Origin: Actinomycetota bacterium
GTDB lineage: Bacteria; Actinomycetota; Actinomycetes; Actinomycetales; Microbacteriaceae
NCBI GenBank assembly: GCA_005778835.1
Contig: SXMG01000046.1
Span: 1 to 51,594, forward strand
Reading direction: 5' to 3'
DNA: 51,594 bases
Position numbers and translations under genes: made by a program. The notes under the pieces were generated by a model that saw only the letters and a list, made by a program, of their open reading frames with translations, ran no database searches and was not told the DNA's origin. Positions 32,339-40,840 of this stretch are shown one piece after another. Numbering within the stretch: position 1 is the stretch's first letter; every line of letters begins with the position of its first letter.

Positions 32339-33696
32339 ACGCGATGTTCCGCTCGCTGGCGGGCGTGAACTACCGCATCTGGTTCGCCGGGGCGCTGATC
32401 TCGAACATCGGCACGTGGATGCAGCGCACGGCCCAAGACTGGTTCGTGCTCACCGAGCTCACCGACAACGACGCGGCGGCCGTGGGCGTCACGATGGCGC
32501 TGCAGTTCGGGCCCGCCCTCGTCATCGGCCCGTTCGCGGGCGTCATCGCCGACCGTATTCCGGGCAGGCGCCTGCTCGCCATGACGCAGATCGCGCAGGC
32601 GCTGCTGGCCCTCGCGCTCGGGCTCATCATCGTGCTCGGCGTTGCCGAACTCTGGATGGTCTACCTGCTCGCCCTCGGCCTCGGCATCGCCACCGCGATC
32701 GACGCACCGGCCCGCCAGACCTTCGTCGGCGAGCTCGTCGGCACGGCCGAACTGCCCAACGCCGTCGCCCTCAACTCGGCGTCGTTCAACACCGCACGCC
32801 TGATCGGTCCTGCTGTCGCCGGCCTGCTCACGGTGCTCGTCGGTGCGGGCTGGGTGATCCTGATCAACGTGGTCACCTACGGGGCGATGCTCGTGGCGCT
32901 CGGGCTGCTGCGCGCGGGCGAACTGCACCCGATGCGCAAACAGGGTCGAGGGCGCGGGCAGCTGCGGGCGGGCATCCGCTATGTGACGCAGCGAGCCGAC
33001 CTCGTCGTGGTGTTCGCGATGGTCTTCCTCGTCGGAACCTTCGGCTTCAACTTCGCGATCTTCACCGCGACGATGGTGCGCGTCGAGTTCGATCGCGGTG
33101 CCGCCGACTTCGGTCTGCTGTCATCGATCATCGCCGTCGGCTCGGTCGTCGGGGCTCTCATGTCTGCTCGTCGCGAGCGCCCGCGGCTGCGCGTGATCAC
33201 CCTCGCCGCCCTGGGCTTCTCGGCCTTCATGGTCATCGCGGCCCTCATGCCGACCTTCGAGCTGTTCGCGCTCGCGCTGATTCCGATCGGCTTCTTCGCG
33301 CTCACGATGATCACGAGCGCCAACGCCTATGTGCAGACGACGACGAGAGCGAGCATCCGTGGTCGAGTCATGGCGCTCTACCTGACCATCTTCATGGGCG
33401 GCACCCCCATCGGTGCACCGGTGCTCGGACTCGTGGCCAACGAGCTCGGTGCTCGCTGGGCCATGGGCGTCGGCGCGCTGGCCGGGCTGACCGCGGCGCT
33501 GGTCGCCATCGTGTGGATGCGCAGCACGCGCAATCTGCGCATCCGACGCGCCCCGGCCGACGACCCGTGGTGGCGCCTGCGCGTGCGCTACGACGGCGAC
33601 GACCTCGAGCGCGAAGACTACGACGCTCGCATGCGCGACCTCGACACCGCGACGCAGGAGATCGCGATTGTCGAGGCGGAGATGCGCAAGACCTAG
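32335..33696 (+). CDS. MFS exporter (MFS_3/EntS-like)
   Basis: 453 residues from GTG 32335, overlapping the MarR stop. Twelve predicted helices; the N-terminus FRSLAGVNYRIWFAGALISNIGTWMQRTAQDWFVLTELT and the ADRIPGRRLLAMTQ loop are typical of the enterobactin-exporter-like MFS_3 group, with a C-terminal charged cytoplasmic tail (about residues 415-453, DDPWWRLRVRYDGDDLEREDYDARM). It is probably a drug or siderophore efflux pump controlled by the adjacent MarR. Its TAG stop overlaps the ohrR-like stop in CTAG. Confidence 0.92.
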   Translation: MNAMFRSLAGVNYRIWFAGALISNIGTWMQRTAQDWFVLTELTDNDAAAVGVTMALQFGPALVIGPFAGVIADRIPGRRLLAMTQIAQALLALALGLIIVLGVAELWMVYLLALGLGIATAIDAPARQTFVGELVGTAELPNAVALNSASFNTARLIGPAVAGLLTVLVGAGWVILINVVTYGAMLVALGLLRAGELHPMRKQGRGRGQLRAGIRYVTQRADLVVVFAMVFLVGTFGFNFAIFTATMVRVEFDRGAADFGLLSSIIAVGSVVGALMSARRERPRLRVITLAALGFSAFMVIAALMPTFELFALALIPIGFFALTMITSANAYVQTTTRASIRGRVMALYLTIFMGGTPIGAPVLGLVANELGARWAMGVGALAGLTAALVAIVWMRSTRNLRIRRAPADDPWWRLRVRYDGDDLEREDYDARMRDLDTATQEIAIVEAEMRKT

Positions 33697-34145
33697 GGAG
33701 ACGTCGTTGACGGAGGCGTGGCGCGGCTGGCGAAGAGGAGCGCCGTCGCTGAATCGCGGATGCCCTCGAGCTCACTGATCGACAGACCGAGTCGTTCGAT
33801 CACCTGGCCGGGCACCTGCTCGGCCCGCTGCCGCAGTGCCGTTCCGGCCGGCGTCAGGGCGAGGGCGAGCGACCGCTCGTCGCTCGAGTCGCGAGCGCGT
33901 GTGAGAAGGCCCTGCTTCTCGAGCCGCTTCAGGAGAGGACTCAGCGTGGCGGGGTCGAGCAAGAGACGCTCGCCGAGGTCCTTCACGCGAAGCGGACTGC
34001 TCTCCCACAGGGCGAGCATGACCAGGTATTGCGGGTGAGTGAGGCCGAGCGGCTCAAGAATGGGCTTGTAGACCGCTACGAGACTGCGACTGGCGGCCAC
34101 GACGGCGAAACACACCTGTCGGTCGAGCGCGAGCGGATCTGTCAT
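33693..34145 (-). CDS. ohrR: OhrR-like MarR-family organic hydroperoxide sensor
   Basis: 150 residues from ATG 34145, chosen because TACTCT lies 6 bases upstream. The N-terminus LDRQVCFAVVAASRSLVAVYKPILEPLGLTHPQYLVMLALWE matches OhrR, including the reactive Cys (Cys12 here) whose oxidation by organic peroxides releases DNA. The winged helix (LLLDPATLSPLLKRLEKQGLLTRARDSSDERSLALALTPAG) follows. Usually OhrR lies beside the peroxidase gene ohr; here a small unknown protein is divergent instead, so that gene may be its target. Confidence 0.88.
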   Translation of the reverse strand: MTDPLALDRQVCFAVVAASRSLVAVYKPILEPLGLTHPQYLVMLALWESSPLRVKDLGERLLLDPATLSPLLKRLEKQGLLTRARDSSDERSLALALTPAGTALRQRAEQVPGQVIERLGLSISELEGIRDSATALLFASRATPPSTTSP

Positions 34146-34176
34146 GACCACAGAGTACAAGGGGTACCATTAGTTT
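34146..34176. promoter_or_regulatory. Divergent leaderless promoters between ohrR-like gene and small ORF
   Basis: Minus-strand TACTCT (34152-34157) is 6 bases before ATG 34145; plus-strand TACCAT (34165-34170) is 6 bases before GTG 34177. ACAA (34158-34161) and TTGT (34175-34178) form the ends of a weak inverted repeat that may be the operator. Confidence 0.5.
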
Positions 34177-34419
34177 GTGCGCAAAGTAAATCCGCTCAAC
34201 CCGTTCAACGAGTCGCCCGGGTTCCCGGGCGCATTCAGGCGGGTGCTGTGGACCTTCATCGGTCCGGCGGCGATCGGCATCGGCCGCCCGGAAGAACCGT
34301 ACGTGCCGCCGACCCATCCGCGCTGCCCGCTGTGCACCGCACTGATGGCTGATCACGTCATCGAGCGCAACACCGGCTCCACACCGACTCGGCTGCACTG
34401 CCCGACCACCGCGGCGTGA
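34177..34419 (+). CDS. Small hypothetical protein with Cys/His motif
   Basis: 80 residues from GTG 34177 (leaderless). It has a hydrophobic middle (FRRVLWTFIGPAAIGIG) and a C-terminal RCPLCTALMADH ... LHCP segment, so CxxC plus His and a third Cys could bind zinc or act in thiol chemistry. I do not recognise the family. Divergence from an OhrR-like regulator suggests a role in peroxide or thiol stress. It ends 20 bases before the truncated transglutaminase copy that marks the island edge. Confidence 0.7.
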   Translation: MRKVNPLNPFNESPGFPGAFRRVLWTFIGPAAIGIGRPEEPYVPPTHPRCPLCTALMADHVIERNTGSTPTRLHCPTTAA

Positions 34420-34438
34420 CGTTGCCCCTGGGGTGAGG

Positions 34439-34544
34439 TCAGCCCTCGCGCGTGATCTCGACCGTGACGAAGAGCTTCGAGCTCGACGGCCCGGCGTAGA
34501 CGCCGCGCAGCGGCGGCACGTCGCGGTAGTCGCGGCCGCGGCCG
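34439..34544 (-). pseudogene. Truncated 3' end of a transglutaminase gene (island scar)
   Basis: Encodes only the last 34 residues (GRGRDYRDVPPLRGVYAGPSSSKLF... to EG) of the transglutaminase found complete at 48922-49767, then TGA. There is no start. Within 104 bases only two differ from the complete gene, and both are synonymous (Gly and Pro codons); the stop differs too (TGA here, TAG there). Its upstream part has been replaced by island DNA. Confidence 0.9.
34441..34544. repeat. Left direct repeat of the catabolic island (104 bp)
   Basis: Matches 48924-49027 in the same orientation with two mismatches. It ends exactly where the kinase stop codon (34545-34547) begins. Confidence 0.92.
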
Positions 34545-35504
34545 CTAGCGCTCGACGATGAAACCCTGACTCAATTGGGCGAGATCATCTCGCGTGGGGG
34601 CGCCTTCCCAGTCGCCGGCGAACATGCACGCGTGAGCCCCCGCCGCCGCCGCCGTGCGCAACGACTCCGATACATCAGCGTGGCTCTGCCACTCGGCCAG
34701 GAACCCTCCGACGAACGCATCGCCTGCACCGACCGTGTCGATGACGGGAACTGCGACAGCGTCGACGTAGTGGTCGCCGTCAGGCGTGCGTGCAGCCGCC
34801 CCGCGGGCACCGTCGGTGGCCACGATGATCGCCCGGTCGTAGCGACCGAGGGCGATAAGGGCGGTTGAGAGATCGACGGCAGCTTCGGAGACGATCGAGG
34901 CTTCGTCGACACCGGAGAAGAGCAGATCGGCGGCGGGCGCCAAACGATCGTAGGTGCGACGCGCATCCTCCCGGGTCCACAGCGCTGACCGGAAGTTGAG
35001 GTCGAGAGCGACGAGCGCTCCTGCATCGTGTGCACGGGAGAACAGGCTCTCGAGCTCGTCGGGCAGGTGCGGTGTCAGAGCGGCGGTCACTCCGCTCACC
35101 AGAACCACACCTGTCTGAGCGAGCAGCTCGTCGTCGAGGTCGGTGTGCCGAAACGTCGATGCGGCACTGCCGCTGCGGTAGTACGACACTCGCTGGCGTA
35201 GAGGGCTGCGTCGCTCTTTGACCATGAGTCCGGTCGGGCGATCCGGCACGGTCTGCGCGACCACGGTGATGCCTTCGGCGGCCAGGGCGCGTCGTATTGC
35301 GTGTCCTACGCTGTCGTCGCCGAGTCGGCTCGCCCAGGCCACTCGAGAGCCGAGACGTGAGGCCGTGATGGCGGCGTTGCATTCAGCGCCGCCGAAGCTG
35401 AAGTGCAGAGGAGCCCCGTGGTCGAGTCGACCGACGGTGGTCGTCGAGACCAGACCCATGACCTCTCCGACTGCGAGGATATCGAGACTGCGGTGACCGT
35501 TCAC
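34545..35504 (-). CDS. PfkB-family kinase, probable 2-keto-3-deoxygluconate (KDG) kinase
   Basis: 319 residues from GTG 35504, whose GTGA overlaps the aldolase stop. PfkB features: LAVGEVMG at the N-terminus, FGGAECNAAITASRLG substrate loop, ALDLNFRSALWTREDAR (the DxNxRxxLW stretch typical of KDG kinases) and anion hole DTVGAGDAFVGG. Coupled to a KDPG-type aldolase, it most likely phosphorylates 2-keto-3-deoxygluconate or the galactonate epimer. Its stop codon lies directly at the edge of the island repeat, so the last bases may derive from the recombination event. Confidence 0.88.
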   Translation of the reverse strand: MNGHRSLDILAVGEVMGLVSTTTVGRLDHGAPLHFSFGGAECNAAITASRLGSRVAWASRLGDDSVGHAIRRALAAEGITVVAQTVPDRPTGLMVKERRSPLRQRVSYYRSGSAASTFRHTDLDDELLAQTGVVLVSGVTAALTPHLPDELESLFSRAHDAGALVALDLNFRSALWTREDARRTYDRLAPAADLLFSGVDEASIVSEAAVDLSTALIALGRYDRAIIVATDGARGAAARTPDGDHYVDAVAVPVIDTVGAGDAFVGGFLAEWQSHADVSESLRTAAAAGAHACMFAGDWEGAPTRDDLAQLSQGFIVER

Positions 35505-36160
35505 TGCGCACTCTCGTTCCACGAACGAAGTGCGGTTCTAGCCCGCTCTTCGAGTTCTCGAAGGTCACCGCCCTCCAACGCATCACCCAGGAGCGCGCCT
35601 CCCAGGCTGACCACTCTGGCTCCAGCGGAGCGCCAGTCGGGAATGGACCCCAGCGTCACCCCTCCTGAAGGCATGAGCGACAAGTGCGGCATCGGAGCGA
35701 GCACCTCCCTGACGTAGCCGGCGCCCACCACGGATGCTGGGAAGAGCTTGATCAGCGGAGCGCCAGCGCGATGGCATTCGTGCAACTCGGTGGGAGTCAA
35801 TGCTGCAGGGACGACCGCGACGCCGAGCCGTCGACCACGTTCGAGCACTGCGTCGACCCGCACGGGGCTCACGATGAATTGGGCCCCTGCCGCGACTGCG
35901 CGCGCGGCATCGTCCGCTGACAGGATCGACCCCATTCCGACGAGCAGGCCAGTCGCATGACGAGACCTGATCGTCTCCAACGCGGGAAGTGCACCGGGTG
36001 TGGTCATGGTGAGTTCGACGGCGCTCACTCCCGAGGTCGCGAGGGCCGAGACGGCCTCGACGAGATGGCTTGCCGAGCGTGCTCGCACCACGGGCAGCAC
36101 GCCGCACGCTGTGAGCAGAGCAGTGCTCTCGTCACTCTCGGTTGACGCATTTCCCAGCAC
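35501..36160 (-). CDS. KDPG/KDPGal-type aldolase (Eda/DgoA family)
   Basis: 219 residues from GTG 36160 with GAAGGAG 6 bases upstream. A class I aldolase barrel with GVLPVVRA at the N-terminus, AVELTMTTPGALPALETI, GMGSI, FIVSPV, and Schiff-base Lys138 in LIKLFPASVVG; MPSGGVT binds phosphate. It cleaves 2-keto-3-deoxy-6-phosphogluconate (or galactonate) to pyruvate and glyceraldehyde 3-phosphate. It is the first gene of the aldolase-kinase unit, behind operator site A. Confidence 0.92.
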   Translation of the reverse strand: MLGNASTESDESTALLTACGVLPVVRARSASHLVEAVSALATSGVSAVELTMTTPGALPALETIRSRHATGLLVGMGSILSADDAARAVAAGAQFIVSPVRVDAVLERGRRLGVAVVPAALTPTELHECHRAGAPLIKLFPASVVGAGYVREVLAPMPHLSLMPSGGVTLGSIPDWRSAGARVVSLGGALLGDALEGGDLRELEERARTALRSWNESAQ

Positions 36161-36182
36161 GAGTCACTCCTTCAGAGAGGTC

Positions 36183-36199
36183 TACTTATCTTACAAGTA
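36183..36199. promoter_or_regulatory. GntR/FadR operator site A (aldolase-kinase unit)
   Basis: TACTTATCTTACAAGTA, arms TACTT/AAGTA. On the minus strand a -10-like TAAGAT (36193-36188) lies inside it, so binding would block transcription of the aldolase gene. Confidence 0.7.
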
Positions 36200-36221
36200 A
36201 ACCCTCATCGCGGCGACCGCC

Positions 36222-36953
36222 TCAGGGCGTCGGTACCGGATCAGTCGCAGTGCCGAGCGACTCGTCATCGTACTGAAGGCCCTGGGCGGCTTGCGTCAGA
36301 TGGTCCTGCATCGCACTCGCCGCCCGATCGGGATCGTGCGCAGAGATGGCATCGAAAACGACCTCGTGGGCGTCGACGATCTCCTTGAGCCGCCCCCCCG
36401 CCCTGGTCCACCCCGCCCAGGCGTGCTTGCGCAGTTGGAACAGCAATGGGGTGATTCCATCGAGGGTCAGGAGCACCATGTCGTTGCCTGCGATTCGCGC
36501 AACTTCACGATGGAACGCCTGGTCACGAAGGTGCAGCTCTTCTTCGCCGACGGCGGCCTGAAGATCGTGCAGTCGTTCACGCAGCACCTCGAGGTCCGCA
36601 TCGGTCGCACGGACAGCCGCCAGCCTGGCGGCGCCGATCTCGATGACCTCGCGGTACTCCTGGAGGCTGGCGAAATCTGCCCCCTGCACCGCGAACCGCA
36701 AGCGCAACAGCCGCTCGAGCTGCTCGGCGTCGGGGAGGGTGATGACCGTTTCGCGACCTTGTCGACGCTGCAGCAGACCCTGCCCTGCGAGTTCGGCAAT
36801 GGCCTCTCGCACGACGGTTCTGCTGACATCGAGCACTTCGGCGAGCTCGGCCGTGGGGGGGAGGGAGTCGTTCGCGCGGAGTCGACGGTCTTGGATGAGC
36901 TTGAGGAGTTCGTCGACGGCCATATCTGCAAGGGAGACACGTTGGATGCCCAC
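36222..36953 (-). CDS. GntR-family (FadR subfamily) transcriptional regulator
   Basis: 243 residues from GTG 36953, with AAGGAGG 5 bases upstream. The winged helix (LPPTAELAEVLDVSRTVVREAIAELAGQGLLQRRQGRETVI) is followed by the all-helical FCD ligand domain with Asp/His residues for metal and acid binding (DQAFHREVARIAGN, DAHEVVFDAI, DHLTQAAQG). FadR-type regulators often sense sugar acids or their keto derivatives and bind TNGTNNNACNA-like sites, which fits the island palindromes. It is the only regulator in the island and the likely master repressor. Confidence 0.92.
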   Translation of the reverse strand: MGIQRVSLADMAVDELLKLIQDRRLRANDSLPPTAELAEVLDVSRTVVREAIAELAGQGLLQRRQGRETVITLPDAEQLERLLRLRFAVQGADFASLQEYREVIEIGAARLAAVRATDADLEVLRERLHDLQAAVGEEELHLRDQAFHREVARIAGNDMVLLTLDGITPLLFQLRKHAWAGWTRAGGRLKEIVDAHEVVFDAISAHDPDRAASAMQDHLTQAAQGLQYDDESLGTATDPVPTP

Positions 36954-36987
36954 GAGTCCTCCTTCCCGATCATCGCGAGTCGACGAT

Positions 36988-37004
36988 CACTTATGTACCT
37001 AGCA
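36988..37004. promoter_or_regulatory. Weak GntR/FadR-like site F before the regulator gene
   Basis: CACTTATGTACCTAGCA shares 11 of 17 positions with site A and lies about 35 bases before the regulator start. It is a possible autoregulation site, but weak. Confidence 0.3.
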
Positions 37005-37039
37005 TATGGGCCGAGGAGACGTGACTCGGTGCGTGGCGC

Positions 37040-37732
37040 CTACAAGACTCCGAACGTCTCGTACGCCTCGGTGCTCGACATTCCTCGCGAGATCGCCGTG
37101 CGCGTGACGTCTTCCGCGCGCACCTTGTCGAAGGCCAAGTTGAGCACGTCATTCTCGATCTCACGAGGCACGACCACGACGCCGTCGACATCGCCGACGA
37201 TCAGGTCGCCCGGGTTGATCATGACCCCGTCGATCTCGATCGGCACACGGTAGTCGACCACCGAGGCTCGAACGCCCGCATCTTGGCCGTAGCTGCCTCT
37301 GCTGAACACGGGCCAGTCCTGTGCCAGAACTTTCGCGGTGTCTCGATGGAACCCGTCGATGACCGCCCCCACCGCACCGCGACCACGCGCCGTCGCCGTC
37401 AGAATCTCGCCCCACGCGGCGCAGTGCAGTCTCCCGCTGCGTGCAAGGTAGACCTCCCCCTGCTCGAGCGCATCCAGGGCTTCGGTCAAGCGCCCGAACG
37501 GGCGGGGCTGAGGGCCGAAGACGTCTGCGATCAGCACGGGCATCGCTCGTCCGACGACGGTCATTCCGGGGTCGAGGGGTCGAATCGCTTGAGGAAGGAA
37601 CTGGTGCAGTCGCCCCGCGCTGTCGAGAACATCGCCGATGACAGGGGTGTAGAGACCGGATCGTATGCGCTCGAAAAGTGCGCTGTCGGTCGTTGCGTGT
37701 TCGTTCATGAAGGGCTTTCTGTCGGTGCTCAT
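37040..37732 (-). CDS. RraA-like / HMG-aldolase family protein
   Basis: 230 residues from ATG 37732, chosen because AAGGGGTG lies just upstream; an internal ATG at 37708 is possible. The RraA/HMG-aldolase fold is shown by [37 protein letters not shown] with the Arg-Asp pair used by pyruvate aldolases of this family, and [30 protein letters not shown]. Members range from 4-hydroxy-4-methyl-2-oxoglutarate aldolase to RNase E regulators. Its place after sugar permeases favours an aldolase or decarboxylase role on a keto acid. Confidence 0.85.
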   Translation of the reverse strand: MSTDRKPFMNEHATTDSALFERIRSGLYTPVIGDVLDSAGRLHQFLPQAIRPLDPGMTVVGRAMPVLIADVFGPQPRPFGRLTEALDALEQGEVYLARSGRLHCAAWGEILTATARGRGAVGAVIDGFHRDTAKVLAQDWPVFSRGSYGQDAGVRASVVDYRVPIEIDGVMINPGDLIVGDVDGVVVVPREIENDVLNLAFDKVRAEDVTRTAISRGMSSTEAYETFGVL

Positions 37733-37734
37733 CG

Positions 37735-38574
37735 TCACCCCTTGAGGGCGCCGGCGGAGAGGCCGTCGGAGAGACGGCGCTGGAAGACGAGGAAGAAGAT
37801 GATGATGGGAAGGGCCGTCATCACGCTCGCCGCCATGACTCCCGGCCAGTCGGTGAAGAGTGCGCTGATGTACGTCGTCAGCACACCGCTCGCCGGATAG
37901 AGCTTCGGATCGGCGAGGAAATTGATCGCGTAGACGAACTCTCCCCACGACACCATGAACGTGAGGATGCACACCGTGACGACGCCGTTTCGTGCGAGAG
38001 GAACGACGATCGACCAGAACTGACGGAAGGGCCCAGCGCCATCGACCGCTGCGGCCTCGCTGATCTCGCGGGGTATTGCCGCGAAGTACGGACCCATGAG
38101 AAGCAATGCCCACGGCAGCAAGGTCGCGGCCAGTGCCAGGATGACGGCCGGCAGCGTACCGACGAGTCCCCAAGCAGCCAGCACGCGGTAGAGCGGGATG
38201 ACCGATGAAGCGGCCGGGATCATCTGCAGGAAGACGATGACGAGCAGTGTCACGCCTGCGAAGCGCGGAGCGATGCGAGAGATCCAGTACGCGGCGGGTA
38301 CCCCGACGATCGCGACGACCAGCGTCGTGCCGATTGCGATGATCGCCGAGTTCAGAAGTGATTGCGCGCCACCGCGCTCGAAGAAGGCGACGTAGTTCTC
38401 GACCGTCAGCGCACCGAACGCCTCGAACGTCACTCGAGGCACACTCGAGGCGGGTTGGAATGAGCCGAAGAGCAGGACGAACAGCGGAGTGCCATAGAGC
38501 ACGAACAGGACGCCCATCACGCTCACCGGAAGGATGCGGGCGATGCGCTCGTGCCTCAGCATCGAGTTGCTCAC
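37735..38574 (-). CDS. CUT1 sugar ABC transporter permease (MalG-like)
   Basis: 279 residues from GTG 38574, overlapping the previous permease stop (GTGA). Six predicted helices and the EAA loop [30 protein letters not shown]. The C-terminus [14 protein letters not shown] is typical of MalG-type subunits. It partners with the permease at 38571-39509 and the lipoprotein at 39515-40744. No ATPase is in the island, so it should use a shared host ATPase. Confidence 0.92.
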   Translation of the reverse strand: MSNSMLRHERIARILPVSVMGVLFVLYGTPLFVLLFGSFQPASSVPRVTFEAFGALTVENYVAFFERGGAQSLLNSAIIAIGTTLVVAIVGVPAAYWISRIAPRFAGVTLLVIVFLQMIPAASSVIPLYRVLAAWGLVGTLPAVILALAATLLPWALLLMGPYFAAIPREISEAAAVDGAGPFRQFWSIVVPLARNGVVTVCILTFMVSWGEFVYAINFLADPKLYPASGVLTTYISALFTDWPGVMAASVMTALPIIIFFLVFQRRLSDGLSAGALKG

Positions 38575-39509
38575 AGTGCCCTCCTTCTGATGCTGCGGGC
38601 GTACGGGAGGGCGAAGAGCAGCACGGCGAGGATGGTGATGACGGCCACCGCTGCACCCGCTGAGTAGTCGAAAGCCGTGAACGCCGTGAGGTATCCGAAG
38701 ACGGGGAGCGTCGTGCTCGCGTTGCCCGGTCCGCCGCCCGTCATGACGAAGGTGAAGTCGAAGCTTCGCACCGCATAGGAGAGCAGCAGGATCGACACGA
38801 CGTAGACCGTCGGGGCGATCGACGGAAGGGTGATGTAGCGGAACTGCGCGGAGCGACCAGCGCCATCGACCGTCGCGGCTTCGTACAGCTCGTGGGGCAC
38901 ATCGAGCAACGCTGCTCGGAAGACGATCGCGGCGAAGGGCAGAGCGACCCAGCCTGCGACGAACGCCACGCTCAAGAGTGGTAGCGAACCATCGATGAGA
39001 AACAGAATGGGCTCGTCGATCACGGCGATGGATGTGAGGAACTGGTTGATGATGCCGTCTGCGAAGAGCATGAACCGCCAGGTGACGCCCGAGACGATCG
39101 GGGGCAGTGCCCACATGAGCACGATGAGGGCGTAGGTGACCGATCCGATGCGCGACCGTGCGTGAAGCGCCAGCGCGGCGGCGAGTCCCCCGATGACTCC
39201 GATGACGAGCACGACGATGCCGAACACCACGGTTCGGAGAACAGTCGCGGTGAACCGGGTGTCGTTGAAGAGGTCGACGAAGTTCGCGATGCCGACGAAA
39301 GGCCATTCTCTGAGGAGCGTCGCAGGCGTCACGTCGCTCACGCTCATGCGAACGAGCTCGAACATCGGGTAGCCCACGAACATGATCAGGAACACGCCCG
39401 CAGGTACCGCGAAGTAAAGGGGCGGTCGAGCGCTCCAGGGGGCTCGACGCCGCGCAGGGCGCGGTGCGCGCGACTGTGTCGTCGCGCGCACCGCGGTGTT
39501 CGATACCAC
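38571..39509 (-). CDS. CUT1 sugar ABC transporter permease (MalF-like)
   Basis: 312 residues, starting 5 bases after the binding-protein stop. A basic N-terminus ([17 protein letters not shown]) is followed by six predicted helices; the EAA loop is [29 protein letters not shown]. It is the first permease of the transporter, in an operon with the lipoprotein, second permease and RraA-like gene. Confidence 0.92.
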   Translation of the reverse strand: MVSNTAVRATTQSRAPRPARRRAPWSARPPLYFAVPAGVFLIMFVGYPMFELVRMSVSDVTPATLLREWPFVGIANFVDLFNDTRFTATVLRTVVFGIVVLVIGVIGGLAAALALHARSRIGSVTYALIVLMWALPPIVSGVTWRFMLFADGIINQFLTSIAVIDEPILFLIDGSLPLLSVAFVAGWVALPFAAIVFRAALLDVPHELYEAATVDGAGRSAQFRYITLPSIAPTVYVVSILLLSYAVRSFDFTFVMTGGGPGNASTTLPVFGYLTAFTAFDYSAGAAVAVITILAVLLFALPYARSIRRRAL

Positions 39510-39514
39510 TGCTG

Positions 39515-40744
39515 CTACTCAGCCCCTGCTGCGATCTGGGCTGCTTGAGCAGCTCCGTCCGCTGGGCTGGTTTGTCCGGCGAGAACGCCGCTCCAGAGAT
39601 CGCCGACCGCAAGGGTCGACGCGGTGTCCGACGAGAGCGGAGTGCCATTCGCCGCAGCGTCGGCGTAGGCCTGGACGTTGGGGTCGACATCTCCCTCGAG
39701 AACGTCGGCACGGGTCGGAATGCTACCGAGACCCAGCCGCATCGTTCCATGTTCCTTGGTCAGCCACGTCTGCTTCAAGAACTCCCACGCCAGCGCCTTG
39801 TTGGTCGGGAAGGCTCCGAGAGCTTCCGCTTGTCCACCCAGGTACACGACCGCCGGCCCTTCAGGCCCGGCCGGCATGGGGGCGACACCCCAGTCGAAGC
39901 CGCCCTCGGCCGGCAGCGTGAGCTGCCAGTTGCCGCCGACATAGAAGGCGACATCGCCAGCGACGAACTCGTTGACCGCCTCGGCCTGCGGCAGCGTGAC
40001 AGTGGCCCGGGGCACCAGGCCCTCGTCAACCCACCCGGCGACCCGGGTGAACATCTCCTCGACGGCAGGATCGCCGTAGTCAGAGAAGTTCTGAACGCCG
40101 TAGCCGGTGAAGAACGCCTTGGAGACCCACTCACCCGCGACTCCGGGTGCACCCGGAAGCATCATGCCCCGGTACCCCGCTGCAGTCGCCGCTCGCATGG
40201 CGTCTTCGAGTTCGTCGAGCGTGGTCGGCACCGCGACGCCGAGCTCATCGAGGATCGTCTGGTTGTAGTACAGCGCGTTCAAGTTCACGTAGGCCTGCAC
40301 ACCGTAGATGCGATCGCCCGAAGTCTGAAGCACGGACTCGGGGAAGAGATCGGCGTCTTCGAACGAGGCCCACTCCTCAGTGATGTCGCCGATGACTCCT
40401 GCGTCGGCGAAGGTCTTCGTGAAGGCGCCGTTGTACCACATGATGTCCGGACCGCTTTGGCTGGTCGCCGCCGAGATGATCCGGTTGGGGAACTGCTCTT
40501 CGGGGATGAACGTCACTTCGAACTCGACGTTCGGGTAGAGCTCCTGGAACTGCGCGATCTGCGGGTCGATGTCCTGCAGGCCGGCCGTCTCGTTGTAGTG
40601 CCAGATGGTGAGCGTCGCCTCGATGTCGGGGGTGAGCGGCTCGTCGCTCGGGGCCTCAGTGCTCTGGGAGCAGGCGACCAGGGCGACGGCGAGCGGCAAT
40701 GCGAGTGCCGCTGCCAGCGCCTTCCTTCGTGACCTCGTTGTCAT
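39515..40744 (-). CDS. CUT1 sugar ABC transporter solute-binding lipoprotein
   Basis: 409 residues; ATG 40744 has GAAGGAG 6 bases upstream. The signal peptide ends in lipobox VACS (Cys at about residue 25). A family 1 binding-protein fold follows (ATLTIWHYNETAGLQDIDPQIAQFQELYPNVEFEV, GPDIMWYNGAF, YGVQAYVNLNALYYN, FVAGDVAFYVGGNWQL). The CUT1 class imports di- and oligosaccharides, glycosides or modified sugars. It is the first gene of the transporter operon, directly behind operator site B. Confidence 0.93.
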   Translation of the reverse strand: MTTRSRRKALAAALALPLAVALVACSQSTEAPSDEPLTPDIEATLTIWHYNETAGLQDIDPQIAQFQELYPNVEFEVTFIPEEQFPNRIISAATSQSGPDIMWYNGAFTKTFADAGVIGDITEEWASFEDADLFPESVLQTSGDRIYGVQAYVNLNALYYNQTILDELGVAVPTTLDELEDAMRAATAAGYRGMMLPGAPGVAGEWVSKAFFTGYGVQNFSDYGDPAVEEMFTRVAGWVDEGLVPRATVTLPQAEAVNEFVAGDVAFYVGGNWQLTLPAEGGFDWGVAPMPAGPEGPAVVYLGGQAEALGAFPTNKALAWEFLKQTWLTKEHGTMRLGLGSIPTRADVLEGDVDPNVQAYADAAANGTPLSSDTASTLAVGDLWSGVLAGQTSPADGAAQAAQIAAGAE

Positions 40745-40787
40745 GATGAACTCCTTCGGGGTTCGGAATGTGATGGGGATACATCCT

Positions 40788-40810
40788 GCCTACTTGTGTG
40801 ACAAGTAGGC
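40788..40810. promoter_or_regulatory. GntR/FadR operator site B (transporter operon), perfect palindrome
   Basis: Arms GCCTACTTG and CAAGTAGGC are perfect, with TGTGA between. The core TTGTGTGACAA fits the FadR-subfamily pattern TNGTNNNACNA. On the minus strand TTGTCA could be the -35 box, with TATCCC 17 bases downstream as -10. Confidence 0.8.
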
Positions 40811-40840
40811 AATCAGGCTACATCTGTCACGCCTTGCTGT

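Noticed and set aside
30946-32928. Very long minus-strand frame fused to the alpha/beta hydrolase
   Set aside because: The N-terminal 370 residues run antisense through a MarR and an MFS gene and are low in hydrophobic content. The real start is ATG 31818 behind AGGAGG.
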